Shown: positions 12,149 to 24,200 of the stretch, piece after piece
Numbering within the stretch: the stretch's first letter is position 1
Layout: each line of letters opens with the position of its first letter
NCBI GenBank assembly: GCA_000499405.2
Contig: HG738140.1
Coordinates: 2,437,024 to 2,501,023, forward strand
Direction of reading: 5' to 3'
Length of the DNA stretch: 64,000 nucleotides
Source: Onchocerca volvulus
Lineage: Eukaryota; Nematoda; Chromadorea; Rhabditida; Onchocercidae
Made by a program: the position numbers and the translations under genes
The notes under the pieces: generated by a model
The model's database searches: none
What the model saw: only the letters and a program-made list of their open reading frames with translations
Told to the model about the DNA's origin: nothing

Positions 12149-13089
12149 TTAGGGTTGAAATGCTTTCTGTAATTCTTCCTTCACTTTATCCGGCAATTCT
12201 AAAAAAGCATACGATCGGTTGCAAATATGAAACAAATTAAAATAGAAAAATAATATAAAAAGATGAATTTAAAAAATTAAAAAAAATGAAAGGTCATCAA
12301 TACATCTGCTCGCCGAGCATCAATATCCATCTCATCAATTAGAATGTAAGATTCTGAAGGATCGATGAATATAGCTGAAATTGTTACGAATGGGACAAAA
12401 AATCGGAAGAATCGAAAGGGAAAATTGGAAAAATTGAAAGAAAAAATATTTACGATCGATGATCATCTGAATCTGCATTTGCTTCTGTAATCCCGTCAAT
12501 GTGGAATTTTTAGTAACGGCGATCAATCGTGCATCTGCTGTTTTTGCTTCACGTGAAAGATTCGCAATTATTTTCTGATGCTGTGCTTCAGCTTTTGCTA
12601 AAGCTTCCAGTGCTAACTTCTTGAATTCTTTGTAAGCGCTCTGTAAATTTTAGGTTTTATTAAATTATTCGAATATTTCCATGGTTGCCATCAATATATT
12701 AATTTAAGTAAGCATTTGTTGAAATTAATTAATTGAAACTAACTAACTTGAATTGTAATGGTCTGTCGGGCAACCCATCTTTCAATTGTCTCTTCCATTT
12801 GCTTATCAGTTCGATATGGTGCGGTAGCAAGTAATTGCAGAAAATCATTGGTAACATTCGGCGGCGCACCAATCAAAAATGGAGGTATAAATAATTGTAC
12901 TTGTTGTTGTTGCAATTGTTGTAATTGTTTTTGTTGTTGTTGTTGTTGTTGTTCTTGTTGTTGTTGTTCCAATTGTTGTTGTTGTTTTTGTGGTGGTTTT
13001 TCTTCTGGTTTTTGTGATTGTAGTTGTCGTGGGTGTTGTTGGGCAATAACGCATGAAATAAGCAAGCTAGCAATTACGAATACGTTCAT
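12149..13089 (-). CDS. SXP/RAL-2 family secreted antigen (DUF148), poly-Gln copy 3
   Basis: Three exons: 13089-12748, 12640-12454 and 12198-12149, giving 192 residues; intron phases are 0 and 1. Signal peptide MNVFVIASLLISCVIA is followed by a Gln/Pro/Lys-rich stretch of about 50 residues, then the family core FIPPFLIGAPPNVTNDFLQL with an N-glycosylation sequon (NVT). Exon 2 (SAYKEFKKLALEALAKAE...) ends MIID, and the last exon gives QLPDKVKEELQKAFQP and TAA. Exon 2 is 187 nt, the same length as in copy 1. The ATG at 13089 is preferred over the upstream in-frame GTG at 13110 because the latter abuts a splice acceptor (AG at 13112-13111). Role as for copy 1. The model has high support. Confidence 0.92.
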
Positions 13090-13110
13090 TTTTGATGATA
13101 AATTTATCAC

Positions 13111-13118
13111 CTATAAGT
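13111..13118 (-). promoter_or_regulatory. 3' splice acceptor upstream of SXP copy 3 start
   Basis: Minus strand reads ACTTATAG, 21 nt before the ATG; a spliced-leader or 5' UTR acceptor. Confidence 0.45.
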
Positions 13119-13390
13119 GAATAAATACAAACAAAAATATGTAATTTAAACTTGGATTTAAAATTTTGTCAAAAAATGCTGCTGACAGTTATTATTTAGA
13201 CAATACAAGTTGGAATGTAAAGAATTGTGTAAATGTACTGTTTTACTAGGAATGACACTGGTAAGGACATCCGAGTGATATTTTACATTTTATATTGAAA
13301 TTGAAGTAGGTAGATCATTAACCGAAGCAAGGCGGAGAAGTTTTGTTGAATTTACCCAATGTGAATCAACCTTTTTTATTTTTTTGTTTT

Positions 13391-13391
<1 letters not shown>

Positions 13392-13429
<38 letters not shown>
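13392..13429. repeat. 38-nt poly-T tract
   Basis: Uninterrupted T run, among the two longest homopolymers in the window. Confidence 0.9.
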
Positions 13430-13430
<1 letters not shown>

Positions 13431-14184
13431 TGAATTTCACAGTATTCACTATTCTTTGGTAAAGATTGTATTGAAATTCGTGTTCTATTTGTACTGAAAC
13501 ATTTATCAAATGTTCAGTAAAAGTAGATTTTTTTTCCCGAAAAAGAAAAAAAAAAGGAAGTGATCATTTTGTCAAATTATCATGAAATTTAACGTTTCAG
13601 TCTTCTTTTTTTCTTTTTGTTTCAATATACATTTTTATTCAAAATTTATATTGATTTGAATCTAACATTGAATTTTTTTTTTTTTTTTTCAAATGCGCGT
13701 TTCACTTCACATTTAAGATTAAGAACATATGTAGAATTTCCGTAAGAACTAAGAATAAATCATCATTATTATTATTTTTTTCTATATTGAATTCTTCAAA
13801 TTAACTTGTTATCTTTGTTGCAAAAGAAATTTCTTTACCATTTCTGACATCTTATCATTTATAAAAGAAAAAAACTTTTTTACCTTTTTTTTTCTTGTAT
13901 GCTAAATTGCTACTGGATGCATACTAAATTGTTCTTGAAATAAGATGGATGATTCATTATTTAAATATACTTCTGTCTAATAATAAAATATTTCTTAAAA
14001 ATTTTGCAGTAATTACTTCGTTCATTTTTCATTCTTTGAACAAATTTTTGAACTTTTAAAAACTGGTTATATTATTTTGTTGTTTATTTAAAGTTAATGT
14101 CGCAAAAATCTGAAGCATATTATTGAAGAAACAAGGATGTTGAAGATCAAGACGACAGTTTCAAATGGACCAACAAGCCAGTAG

Positions 14185-14325
14185 ACATGTTTACAGCCAA
14201 ACAATAAACATAAGGATAAACATGTTTCCCGCCAGAACGATAAATATGTTTACCACCAAAAGGAAAAGCATGTTTACTAACAGCGAATAAGCGTGTTTCC
14301 CGCCGAAACGGTAAATATGTTTACC
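14185..14325. repeat. 23-25-bp degenerate minisatellite, about six units
   Basis: Units of the form CATGTTTACCGCCGAAACGATAA, best preserved between 14221 and 14325. It makes a spurious repetitive open frame on the minus strand. Confidence 0.75.
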
Positions 14326-14637
14326 GACTTGTTGATCTATTAGAACTATGCATTTCTTGACCTTTAACACTCCTTCTTTTGAATTAATTACATTTTTTTT
14401 AGAATTTTCCTGCAGTTCATTTAATCTTATAAAAATCAAATTAAATGCAGAATGTTAAAATTATTTTATAATTTTTCTTCTAATTATTCCAAGTATAATC
14501 TTTTTTTTTTTTGGCCGAGAATTTTGCCAATTGATAGATATGATTGGCCGAAATACCGGTTGTGTTTGTGTAAAGTAAAAAAACATTTTTTTCTGATTAG
14601 TTGCCGCGACAAACATTTGTAGCTGTAATTCTTAACA

Positions 14638-14808
14638 ATGAATCAATTTATGAAAAGTGTAATAGAACTGATCAAGAAGGAAGGCTTGTTAGACTTCTTT
14701 TTGAAAAATTTAAGACTTCTAAAATTTAAAAGATTTATCAGTAAGCATTTGAGGTCAGAAGTAGTATTAAGACTAAAAAAATGGAGGAGAAGTACTGGTT
14801 CTAAGTGA
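14638..14808 (+). CDS. Small basic ORF, 56 residues, function unknown
   Basis: ATG to TGA, starting MNQFMKSVIELIKKEG and ending KKWRRSTGSK. It has 15 or more Lys/Arg residues spaced among Leu/Ile/Phe, as in an amphipathic helix. There is no signal peptide and no family was recognised. It may be a chance frame: AT-rich DNA here yields many frames of similar length, although most are richer in Phe, Asn and Ile and poorer in Arg/Gly/Glu than this one. Confidence 0.2.
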   Translation: MNQFMKSVIELIKKEGLLDFFLKNLRLLKFKRFISKHLRSEVVLRLKKWRRSTGSK

Positions 14809-17800
14809 TTCATGCAAATTTAGAAATAAAGAAATAACAATCGCGACTGAAAGTAGAAAAATAACATGGATGATATTACAGTAAAGAATGATAAAAACAA
14901 TTGATAAATGATTTGGATACTATTCTTTTATCTGCAGAATTTAATGTTAGATATTTAGCGTTAATTTTTTTTTTTTTAAATAAGCAGTGAAACAATTTAA
15001 ATTAGAAACTTAGTGTCCACTAGTTGAAAGTGTAATGTGACAAATATAACAGCGAATGGAGATTTTAAATCAATCAATAAACGAAATATTGGAAGGGATT
15101 GAAAGTTTTAAGTTATTCTTTTCGAAGACTTATTTCTATGAAAATGTTTCCACAAGTTTTTTCCAAATTTACATAAGCTTTGTGAATTTCTTACCTCAAT
15201 TATCCATCAATGCATTTGTTTGTACAAGTTATAGAATAATTGTTTTCAACTGAATCCGTCTTTTATGCTTATAATACAAAATTTCAAAATTCATGATAGC
15301 TCTAGTTATGACAATTATTTTATAGCAATTATATTCTAATTCTTTTTCTGTTCTCATTCAATAATTTTTTGTTAAATTTTAATGCTCCAATCAACCCATT
15401 AAATTTCTTATCTCAATTATCCACCAAATGTATTAAATAATTTATCATGAAATGAACTTGCTGAATGGATATTATACTGTATCATATAGCACTCACAAGT
15501 TCATTTCAAGAAAAATTACTATGAGGATAGAAAAAAAATTAGAGTGTAACTTGTTATTATTTTGATTAATTGATTGGATCATTGAAATAACCATTGTTGA
15601 ATTAATTTTTATAATATTTGACCTTGTTCCAATGAATTTTTTAAAATTCAGATTTGTTTCAATCTTTTTCTTTTTTTTACATTGTGTGCTAGATGAACAT
15701 ATTTAAATTGATGAAAAATTATCAGATGAGGAAATAACTTTTATTCCAGAAGAAAACTATTTCAAGAAGAAGATGAAGGAGTGAATGGAATTCTAAAATT
15801 ATTGAAACATCGAGAAACTGATTTGATTTTATTAGCTTTCATTATCACGATCAATCAAAGATTTTGAAAAAGATATCAAAAATGTATTTGAATACCACTA
15901 AATATAAATTTTATACAAATTTCGAAAATTCTCATTGCTAAATCATTTTAGTTTGAAAAATAATCCATGATAATTTTGTTAATTCAATAATCTGTGATAA
16001 AATCATTTTGATGAATATAATAAGGCTAAAATAATCAAATAAACAAAAGTTTTAATTATTTTACAGACTACAAACGTTTCTTTCATGCATCTGAATATGT
16101 TAATTAACATATTGAATAGGCTAAAATTTAATGGAAATTCATTACATTTCTTATCATTTTTGATCTGAATATTATTTCCTGATAGTAAAGCAATTTCTCC
16201 GCTATCACATGAGCATGTTTTTCCATTAAATTCGATCATGTTCTTGGTTTTTTTTTTTTTTTTTTTTTTTTGGCAAAACATTTTCTTGGTTTGTTTTTGG
16301 ATAGGACATTTTAATAGTAAAACCGAAAAAATTTTATAATATAAATATGATAGAATAATCGAAATATTTGTATAATAGAAATGTGTAATACTTCTTAGTC
16401 AAATGAATCATTTATCTATATCTTATATTTTAATGTTATACAAAAGTTTCTGTTTCCTCATCTTCCGATTTGCTAAAACTTGCGTGCATTCTTTGAAATT
16501 TCGTAAATCGTGTTAATTGCCTGGAATGTTGTAAGGATTAACACGTTGGTAGTTACTCATTAACAACACAATACAAGTGATTAGTTACTCAGTAGTTATT
16601 CAATGGTATTTAGTAATTAATCAAGGTTACTCAATGATTATTCAATCAATCAACCCGACAGTCACCTCAACTTACTCGACAATCAGTACCCTCCAATTCA
16701 ACCCAACTTATTGTACCCAGTTCACTTCTATTACAACCAAGCGATCAACTGCAATCGTGATATTATCTGACTTTATTCAATCTTACAACGTAGTCGAGAA
16801 ATCAATCCTCCTCCACCTAATAAAACTTTTTTCACTGATTCGTTTCTGTCGCAATATGAAAAAAGCTTTCCCAATATGTTTTTCGTGACTTTTTTTTCTT
16901 AATTTGAAACAAAAGATTTTGAATGTTGATATATCTGACGTTGTTAATTATTGGCCTGTGAATTAATTTCAAAATTGCTAACTTAAATGTTTTTAAAATT
17001 ATTTATTTGTAATAATCTACTTCAATACTTCGGAAAAGCAAATGAAAATTTTCTATTTTTTCAAAAAAAAAGAAAAAAAAGAAAGCTTTCAATTGAATAC
17101 ACATTCTCAATGGAATTAAAATCAAAAAGTTTCCATTTTCTATTCATTACATCGAGGAAATTTCCCTTGCTTTTACTGAAATCTTGTTAGAATCATTGTA
17201 AATGTCTAACTATTAAATGTATTTATTTTCCTGTTTATATCAAATGTCACATATTTCCAGAATGTTTCTGAACATCAATTGGTTTATTTGTCAACATATT
17301 GGCAGGTTATCAGTAAATGCAGAAAATGCAACAAAAGAAAAGGTTGATTAAAATTTGCAAAAATATATGCATTGGAATGATCGTTCTTGTATATATTCCG
17401 CCTCATTAAATACTTTTTTTCTTCGTTGCATGTCAAACAATATTTTAATAAAATTGTCGAATCAATTATCTAAGCAATTCATATTTCTATTTTGACGACC
17501 AATTTTGCGTGATAAAAGAAATTTCGATGAAGAATATAATGATTTTAATACTCTAGTTCAAACCTTAAAAAATGTATTTTTTATAACAGTGCTGACATAG
17601 TTTAGTAGCAATTAATTCTTATTAAACAGCAAGAAATATTACTTGAAAAGTAAAAATTGAAAAAAAAGAAGATAAAAAATATGTAAATTTTGAAATAAAT
17701 ATAAGTATTATTTGCGAAATAAAATTTGATTGTATTCTTAAATTTATAGGAAATGAATCACATGATCCGTATGAAAATTTACGTAATAAAGAATCCATCG

Positions 17801-18563
17801 CTTACGTCGACAGGATCATCATCATCAAATTCAAAGATATAAGTAATAAATAAACATTTTTTATAAATATTTTTTGAAAATAGATGTAAATTTTTATAAA
17901 AAAAATTGTTCGAATAAATGACATCATTTAAGAAATGCATGAAGAAAAAACAAACTGTTTTTCTCTTAATTTTATTTCCCTCAAATTTTCTAAATTGCCT
18001 TAGTAAGATAATTTTGAAACAAGCAACTAACCATATAATCATTCATGAGAGAATCAAGAAAATTGGGAAAAGTTCGTAAAAACATTTTATAGGAATCTAT
18101 GAATCACTATTAGAAGTTCAAATTATCTTTTTTATTTTAAAAAAGCAATAATTTCTATTTTCCAAGGATGACTGATTATTTTATTTTAGCAATTAAATGA
18201 TTTCGCATCTTTTCTGATTGCCCTTTAAATTGAATGAATTTCAAAATTATAAAGAGCACTTTCTAGGCTTTTAAAGTTATTTTTATCAAACTTAACGTTT
18301 TTAGTTTCTTTTATTTGCATGTTTCTTTTAATTTTTTTATTTTGCTCAAAATGTACAGTTGGAAAGATATTTCTTTTCAGCACAAGCTTTCTATTCATCG
18401 AAAACAAGTTTTTTTTTCCAACTTCAACTTTAACATAGAAATTTGCAGACATTGTGTCATTTATTTACACACTTTTTTTTTTTCAAATTTGAATTTCAAT
18501 TTTGATTTGAAATATGAAATCGAAAATCAACTCTTTTTCAAGAAAAAAAAAACAAATAAATAA

Positions 18564-18787
18564 TTTCATATCATATAATTTTGCTTTTCATACATGCAGT
18601 GCTACTTTATCTTTTTGGATGAATCGAAAAGAGTTTTATTTATTTACTTTTTTTTTTTTAATCTTAAGCTTGAAAATTTGCAGAAATTGTGAGAAAAAAA
18701 AAGGCGAGGAAGAAAGTTAAATATTAATAAGTTTTATTGAAAATGAAAGCATTGCATGTGTGAAAAGCAAAATTATACGATATGAAA
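18564..18787. repeat. Inverted repeat, 40-bp arms with 3 mismatches
   Basis: Arm 18564-18603 pairs with 18748-18787 at 37 of 40 positions; all three differences are transitions. The spacer is about 144 nt. Confidence 0.75.
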
Positions 18788-21260
18788 TCGAAAACTTTAT
18801 ATTAAAAAATTATTCAGCTTTTCCAATCTTTTTTTTTTTTTTTTTTTTCTCTTCCTCTTTTTTTTTTTTTTTTTTTTGATAGTGTGAAATATGAATAGAA
18901 GAATTTTTGCTATGTGATATAACATAGTTAATGAATGTTTGCTTTGACATATTGAGATTCTGAATGCTTCCTAACAACAGGAAAAAACGAATAAATTTAG
19001 CTGCCTTGATGAAGTCTTCAGAAATATGGCCAATAACAACAAGTCTAGAATTTTAGGCCTTAATCATTTTCATTTTGGCCAATAACATCACTCTTTCAGC
19101 AAACATTTTACATATATGTCTTCTGTTCAATAAATTTGTAAAGGTTTAAATTTGAATTTTTGAATAATTTATTTTGCTTTAATTTTTCATTTCTATAAAT
19201 TTTTTTTTCTCTTTCTATAGAACGATCATTTTTTATCTTATTTTAATTTAAATATGTATTAATTATAGTTTCTTAACTAGAAAATTTTAAAAGATGTTTA
19301 CATAGTAAGTGAAGCTGAAATATGCTTAGAATTTATGAGTGAAATAGATTTGTTGACTAAAAAACATTAATAACATAGCATATCATAAATATTTTTGCCA
19401 GCAAATTTTAGGCTATTTAAATCGAATAACTTGAATTTAGAAAATTAAAGATAATCTAAGTTTTTAATCGAAGTCTTTAAATAATTCAATTTGTTTAACT
19501 TTTTTAATCAATTTTTTAAGTAGAAACGAAATCAAAAACAACCTATGCTTTTTTTTTAAATTTTTAAATAATTTAATTGCATTTGATCCATTTCTATTTA
19601 ATTTTTCTTTTACAAAACAAAACAAAAAAAAAAAAATAAATAAATTGAAAGACAATTTATGTCTTCAATTTCACTTTTTATACAACTTAATTTAATTTAA
19701 TTTCTCTATTTCAATTTTTTTAGAGAAATGAAATTAATGATAATTTGTACTTATAATTTCAGTTTTTTTCATAAATGTTTCAAATCACAATTTACAAAAT
19801 AAAAGACATCTATCCGTTTCTAAAAATTTTGAATTGTTAGGCCAATTAAGCGAAAATGAACTTCGAACATCTTGAATGATTCATTTCAGTTGGATCATCC
19901 CTTGTTTTTTTCGAAAAATTTGGATTTTGAAGGCTTGGTAATGGTGTAATTCAATTCAGGAAATGCTCTTGACATGTCAATTTCGAAAAAATTTTGCAGA
20001 AAAAAATGCCATTTATTTGCTTTTTTTTTCTTTCTTTTTTGCGAAATTATTTATAAAATCTTTCAAGCGAAATACAAATATATACAATGTTTTTCAAAAG
20101 AAAAATTAAAATTAATCCAAACATTTTACAATCTAGCAAAAATTTTCCGCCTGAATAGTCTTTTTAATTTCATTAAAAAAAAGAGAAAAAAAGAGAGAAA
20201 AAAAAACGCTTTTTAATTTTTTAAAAGCACCCTATTAAGTGCCATTATTTTAAATCTCTTAGATAAATTATTTTATTTTTATCATTTTACTTATCATTTC
20301 ATCTTCATTATTTTGTTTTTTTTTTTTTTAAATTCCAAATTTGATAGCTAAAAAATTTTTTTTTATTATTTAAAATAAAAGATTTATTTATCACAAATAT
20401 GCTTATTTTCCTATTCTCTTCAATTTCGGTTTTGCCGAAAATATTCATTAGAGTTTAATTTTTACTCATAAAATTTTCCTTTCATAAATTAAATCATCCG
20501 ACATCTTTCTTCTTTCTTTTCTGTCTATTTACTTAATTGTTTCCTATTTTTTTTGATTTAAATTTCCATTTTTTTTTTCTGAAAATTTAATTTGTCCAAC
20601 ATAATGAGCCATGATGATGATGAGGAAATTAGTTTAGGACATGTTATGATTTCTAAAAGTGACTTGTCCCATTTAGTCTAACGACGACAACTCTTGAATT
20701 GGCTCATTATTCGTTTAGTCTTCTTTTCCAACAGAAATCTTTTAGAATTTCAATTTGCACTGAAATTATTGCACATTCTCTTCCTCTCTTTTCTTTTCCA
20801 ATGAATTGCGAAAAAATTTTTACATATTTCATATTTTCAATCAAATCGCAATCTTATTCTTTATATCTGGCAAAAATTTCAACTTTCAGAAGTTTGATTT
20901 TTTTCTTCCTATTACTATTAAAAGTAAAATCTTTCTTTTTTAAAAAATTTCGAAAATTTTCAAAATTTTCAGTTTACAGTTGCAAAATTAAAGGAAGGTA
21001 TTATTTTCATTAATAAAAATGAAGATGAATGGTATTAGTATTGCATCGATATCATAAGTATAAAAATCTTATCACTGCGAATCATTGATTTAGCACTGAT
21101 ATAAAATAGCATTGATAATAATTGATATGACATATTGTTTCATACGAATCGATTCCTCTTTTTCGGTTAAAAATGCATTTTATGAGTTTTATTGTTGATT
21201 TTTCTTTAATTCTGAAAAATAAATGATGCAAAATGGTAATATTTGAACTATCAAGTTTTA

Positions 21261-21269
21261 TTTTAGCAG
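21261..21269 (+). promoter_or_regulatory. 3' splice acceptor just upstream of transporter start
   Basis: TTTTAGCAG, with AG at 21265-21266 and 21268-21269, ends 5-8 nt before the ATG at 21275. This is a typical spliced-leader position. Confidence 0.55.
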
Positions 21270-21274
21270 CGAGG

Positions 21275-24200
21275 ATGACCTTAGACCGGATTCCATTCGT
21301 GAATCGATATAAAACAATCGATGATGAATTTTTGCAACACTCTGAATGGATCCGTAAATTACGAACACCATCATTGATTGGAATTGGTTAATGATTTATC
21401 TTTGAAATTTAAAAACATTGAGTCAAAAACAAATTGGACATTTTTTTAATTAATTACAATTTCACATACTTTTGAATTTAGAACGAAGAAATGTGAAATA
21501 TATAATTTAAATGAATAAAACGATGTATCAGAAAAAGTGACAAAGATGATGACAATTCTACTGATCAAATATTTTCATAGAAATCTTATAATTCAATTAA
21601 ATTTTCACACTAAATAATTTCATTCAATTGGAAAATTTAACGTTCTCTTTTATTAATATCATTCCGGATTCGGGTTTTTCTCTTTTGCGACAATCTAGAT
21701 AAAAATTTAACAGCTTGATCTCGTTTCAATTCTCGATTTCATTTTTCATTTCTTTCATTCTTTTCAAAGAAATATTTTACTTTATTTTAACTATATCATT
21801 CAGAAACTTATTTTTCCATATCTGGAAAAGCAAGAATAATGATTTAATATACGCTCATTTATCACAAAATTTAGAGTAATTATTGTATTTTTTGAAGTTT
21901 ATTGATAAATTCAAATTCTCTTCAAAATTATGAATTCTATTTTACCTAATTTTTTAGTATATTTCAAAAAAAAAAAAGTAACTTGCAGCTTCTATTCTAA
22001 CAATACCCATCGGTACATTTATCATTACTCCATATGTGGTGATGAACATTTCTGGACCTGCAGCATTATTATCATTATTGATTGCATTTATCATCATGAT
22101 CTTATCTGGTTAGCTTCTGAATTTTATAAAATTTTGAGAAAATTACAAAATGATAGAAGCAAAACAAATTTTGAAAAGTTTAAATCTGATCTTTGATCAT
22201 TAGGTGAACTTTTAAAAAATTGATTGCAATTCTCGCTGGTAATATTTGCTGATATATAAAAAATGTTAAAAATATTAAAACACTAAAATGCTGCTATTTG
22301 CATTAAAAGTTTTTTCTTTTCCTTAAATACCTGAAAATTCAATACTGCAAAAAAAAAAAAATTAGAATTTCAAAAAATTGCGAATGCGGGATAACATAAA
22401 ATTAGTGACAAGGGATTAAAAATATTCGCATCCAAAATGTTAAAGTGAATTTAATTTCCTTTATTCCTAAATGTGACAAATGATTAATTTTTTTTAATTT
22501 TCATTTCCAATCATATTTTTTGATGATTTGAATGATTTTAAAAATTTTGATAACTGTTAAAATTATTTCTATATTTTCTAAAAAACAATTATCCTAAATT
22601 TTCTATTCCCAAATTAGAAAGAAACAATAGGAAATATTCTAATTTAATTGTGATTTAATTAATACTCAGGTATGCATTTGAATGAATTGATGTCTTCGAT
22701 GCCAAAAAGTTGTTTATTGTACAATTTTACATATGCTAATTTTGGTGAAATACCAGCTTTTCTGGTTGGTTGGATATCATTACTCGATTTTATCATTTAT
22801 ATTATCATTGTGGCTAAAAGTTGGAGTAACCATATGGTACTATTTCAATTATTTAATTCATCTTATGAACTTTACTTAAGATAGAAACTTACTTAAAACA
22901 GAAACTTATTTTGAGCTTACTTAAAATGTCTTTGCTACAGTATGATACGACAGTAAAGCATTACAATACAAAATAATGGAATGTTTTTAAAATATCAAAA
23001 AAGATGTGATAATAGTGTATGATAGAAATGATAGCATTGTTTTTTCCAACAAATTTCGTTTCAATTTCGTTTTATTCGAAAATATCAGAAAACAAAGGTA
23101 GAAAAATTTAAAAAGTTTCAAAACTAAAACAAATGTAAAAATAGTATAATGTTCAGTGCAAGCAGAGAATGGTACACATGTAAACAAGCAAAATTACTGT
23201 GCATTTATTTCAAATTCGAATTTAAATTCGAATTTCACCAATTTTCAGAATTTATTATTTCATGGACTATTCGATAAGCATTTCACGATCGAAATGCCTT
23301 ATCAACTGAATTCAATTTTTGCAACAAAAATAGATTTCTTTGGTGTATTAGCCATCTTTTGTGCATCAATTATATTATGCTGTAGCATTCGGGTAAATGA
23401 TTCAATTATATTTCAATTTCGTTTTATTCGAAATTGTCGAAAAACAAACATCCAGAAGTTTCAAAAGTTTTAAAATTGTAACAAATGTACAATTGGCATA
23501 AATAATCTTATGAATCCAGTCAAAATGATAACAGGTGTTGGCTACCATATCGATAATAATGATAACGATATATGCCTTGGCAACGAATAGTACCGCATTT
23601 GTTGGCTTTTATTTTGCTGACCCAGATAATTGGTTGGCTGCTGGTTTTTTTAAAAATGGCCCTACTGGTGTATGTTAAAAATTTTCTATTTAAGTGATAA
23701 TTTTCGAAAATAAATTATAATTTCTTCAAGTATTTTATGATATTTTAGCTTCTCATTTATCTAAATGAAAATGCAAATATTCATTGTTCCTTGTCACACA
23801 ACGTTTCAAGTTCTTCACTTATTGATTTAAAATTATGACATATCGTTGAATTTCAAATAGGCGCGTATTTCCATATAAATATACCTGATTTTTTTGTCTT
23901 TACCTCTACCACTTATAACAGAAAAAAGTAAGTGAGCTGACTGAATTTTTTGACCACTCCTACTTTCTGTATTGCCATTATTGCACAACGTCCCAAGATC
24001 TTCACCGAATGATTTGAAATTTTCGATGCAACGTTGCATTCGAATAGGCGCGCGTTTTAGCCAGATAAAAATTGCGAGAATGTGATAATTTAGATGTAAG
24101 TAAATTGTGTTGAAAATTTTCTAGATTTATTAAATTTAACTTAAGCTTCATTTAAAGTTTGATATTGATCGGATTAAATGATGTTATCAGAGAAACCTGT

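Larger units (their letters stand above)
13119..21260. other. 8 kb divergent spacer between SXP cluster and transporter
   Basis: No gene could be recognised. It holds a 38-nt poly-T run (13392-13429), a GC-richer minisatellite (14185-14325), a 56-codon ORF (14638-14808), a duplicated ~26-bp segment (around 15188 and 15402), a segment with repeated TTACTCA-like words (16550-16690) and a 40-bp inverted repeat (18564-18787). Promoters of the two divergent flanking genes must lie here, but no element is distinctive enough to assign. Confidence 0.5.

Noticed and set aside
12316..12375. Possible extra exon in SXP copy 3 between exons 2 and 3
   Set aside because: It has a TTTCAG acceptor and a GTATTG donor, but its phase (0 at the end) would force a stop in the last exon; direct joining of exons 2 and 3 restores the conserved family tail.
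12758..13120. Cysteine-rich open frame on the plus strand
   Set aside because: It is the antisense of the CAA/CAG-coded Gln tract of SXP copy 3; TGT codons arise from the repeat.
14191..14439. 82-codon minus-strand frame with repeated hydrophobic words
   Set aside because: It is produced by the 23-25-bp minisatellite at 14185-14325.
16577..16888. 103-codon plus-strand frame
   Set aside because: No family resemblance, signal peptide or splice support; the first half consists of repeated TTACTCA-like words.
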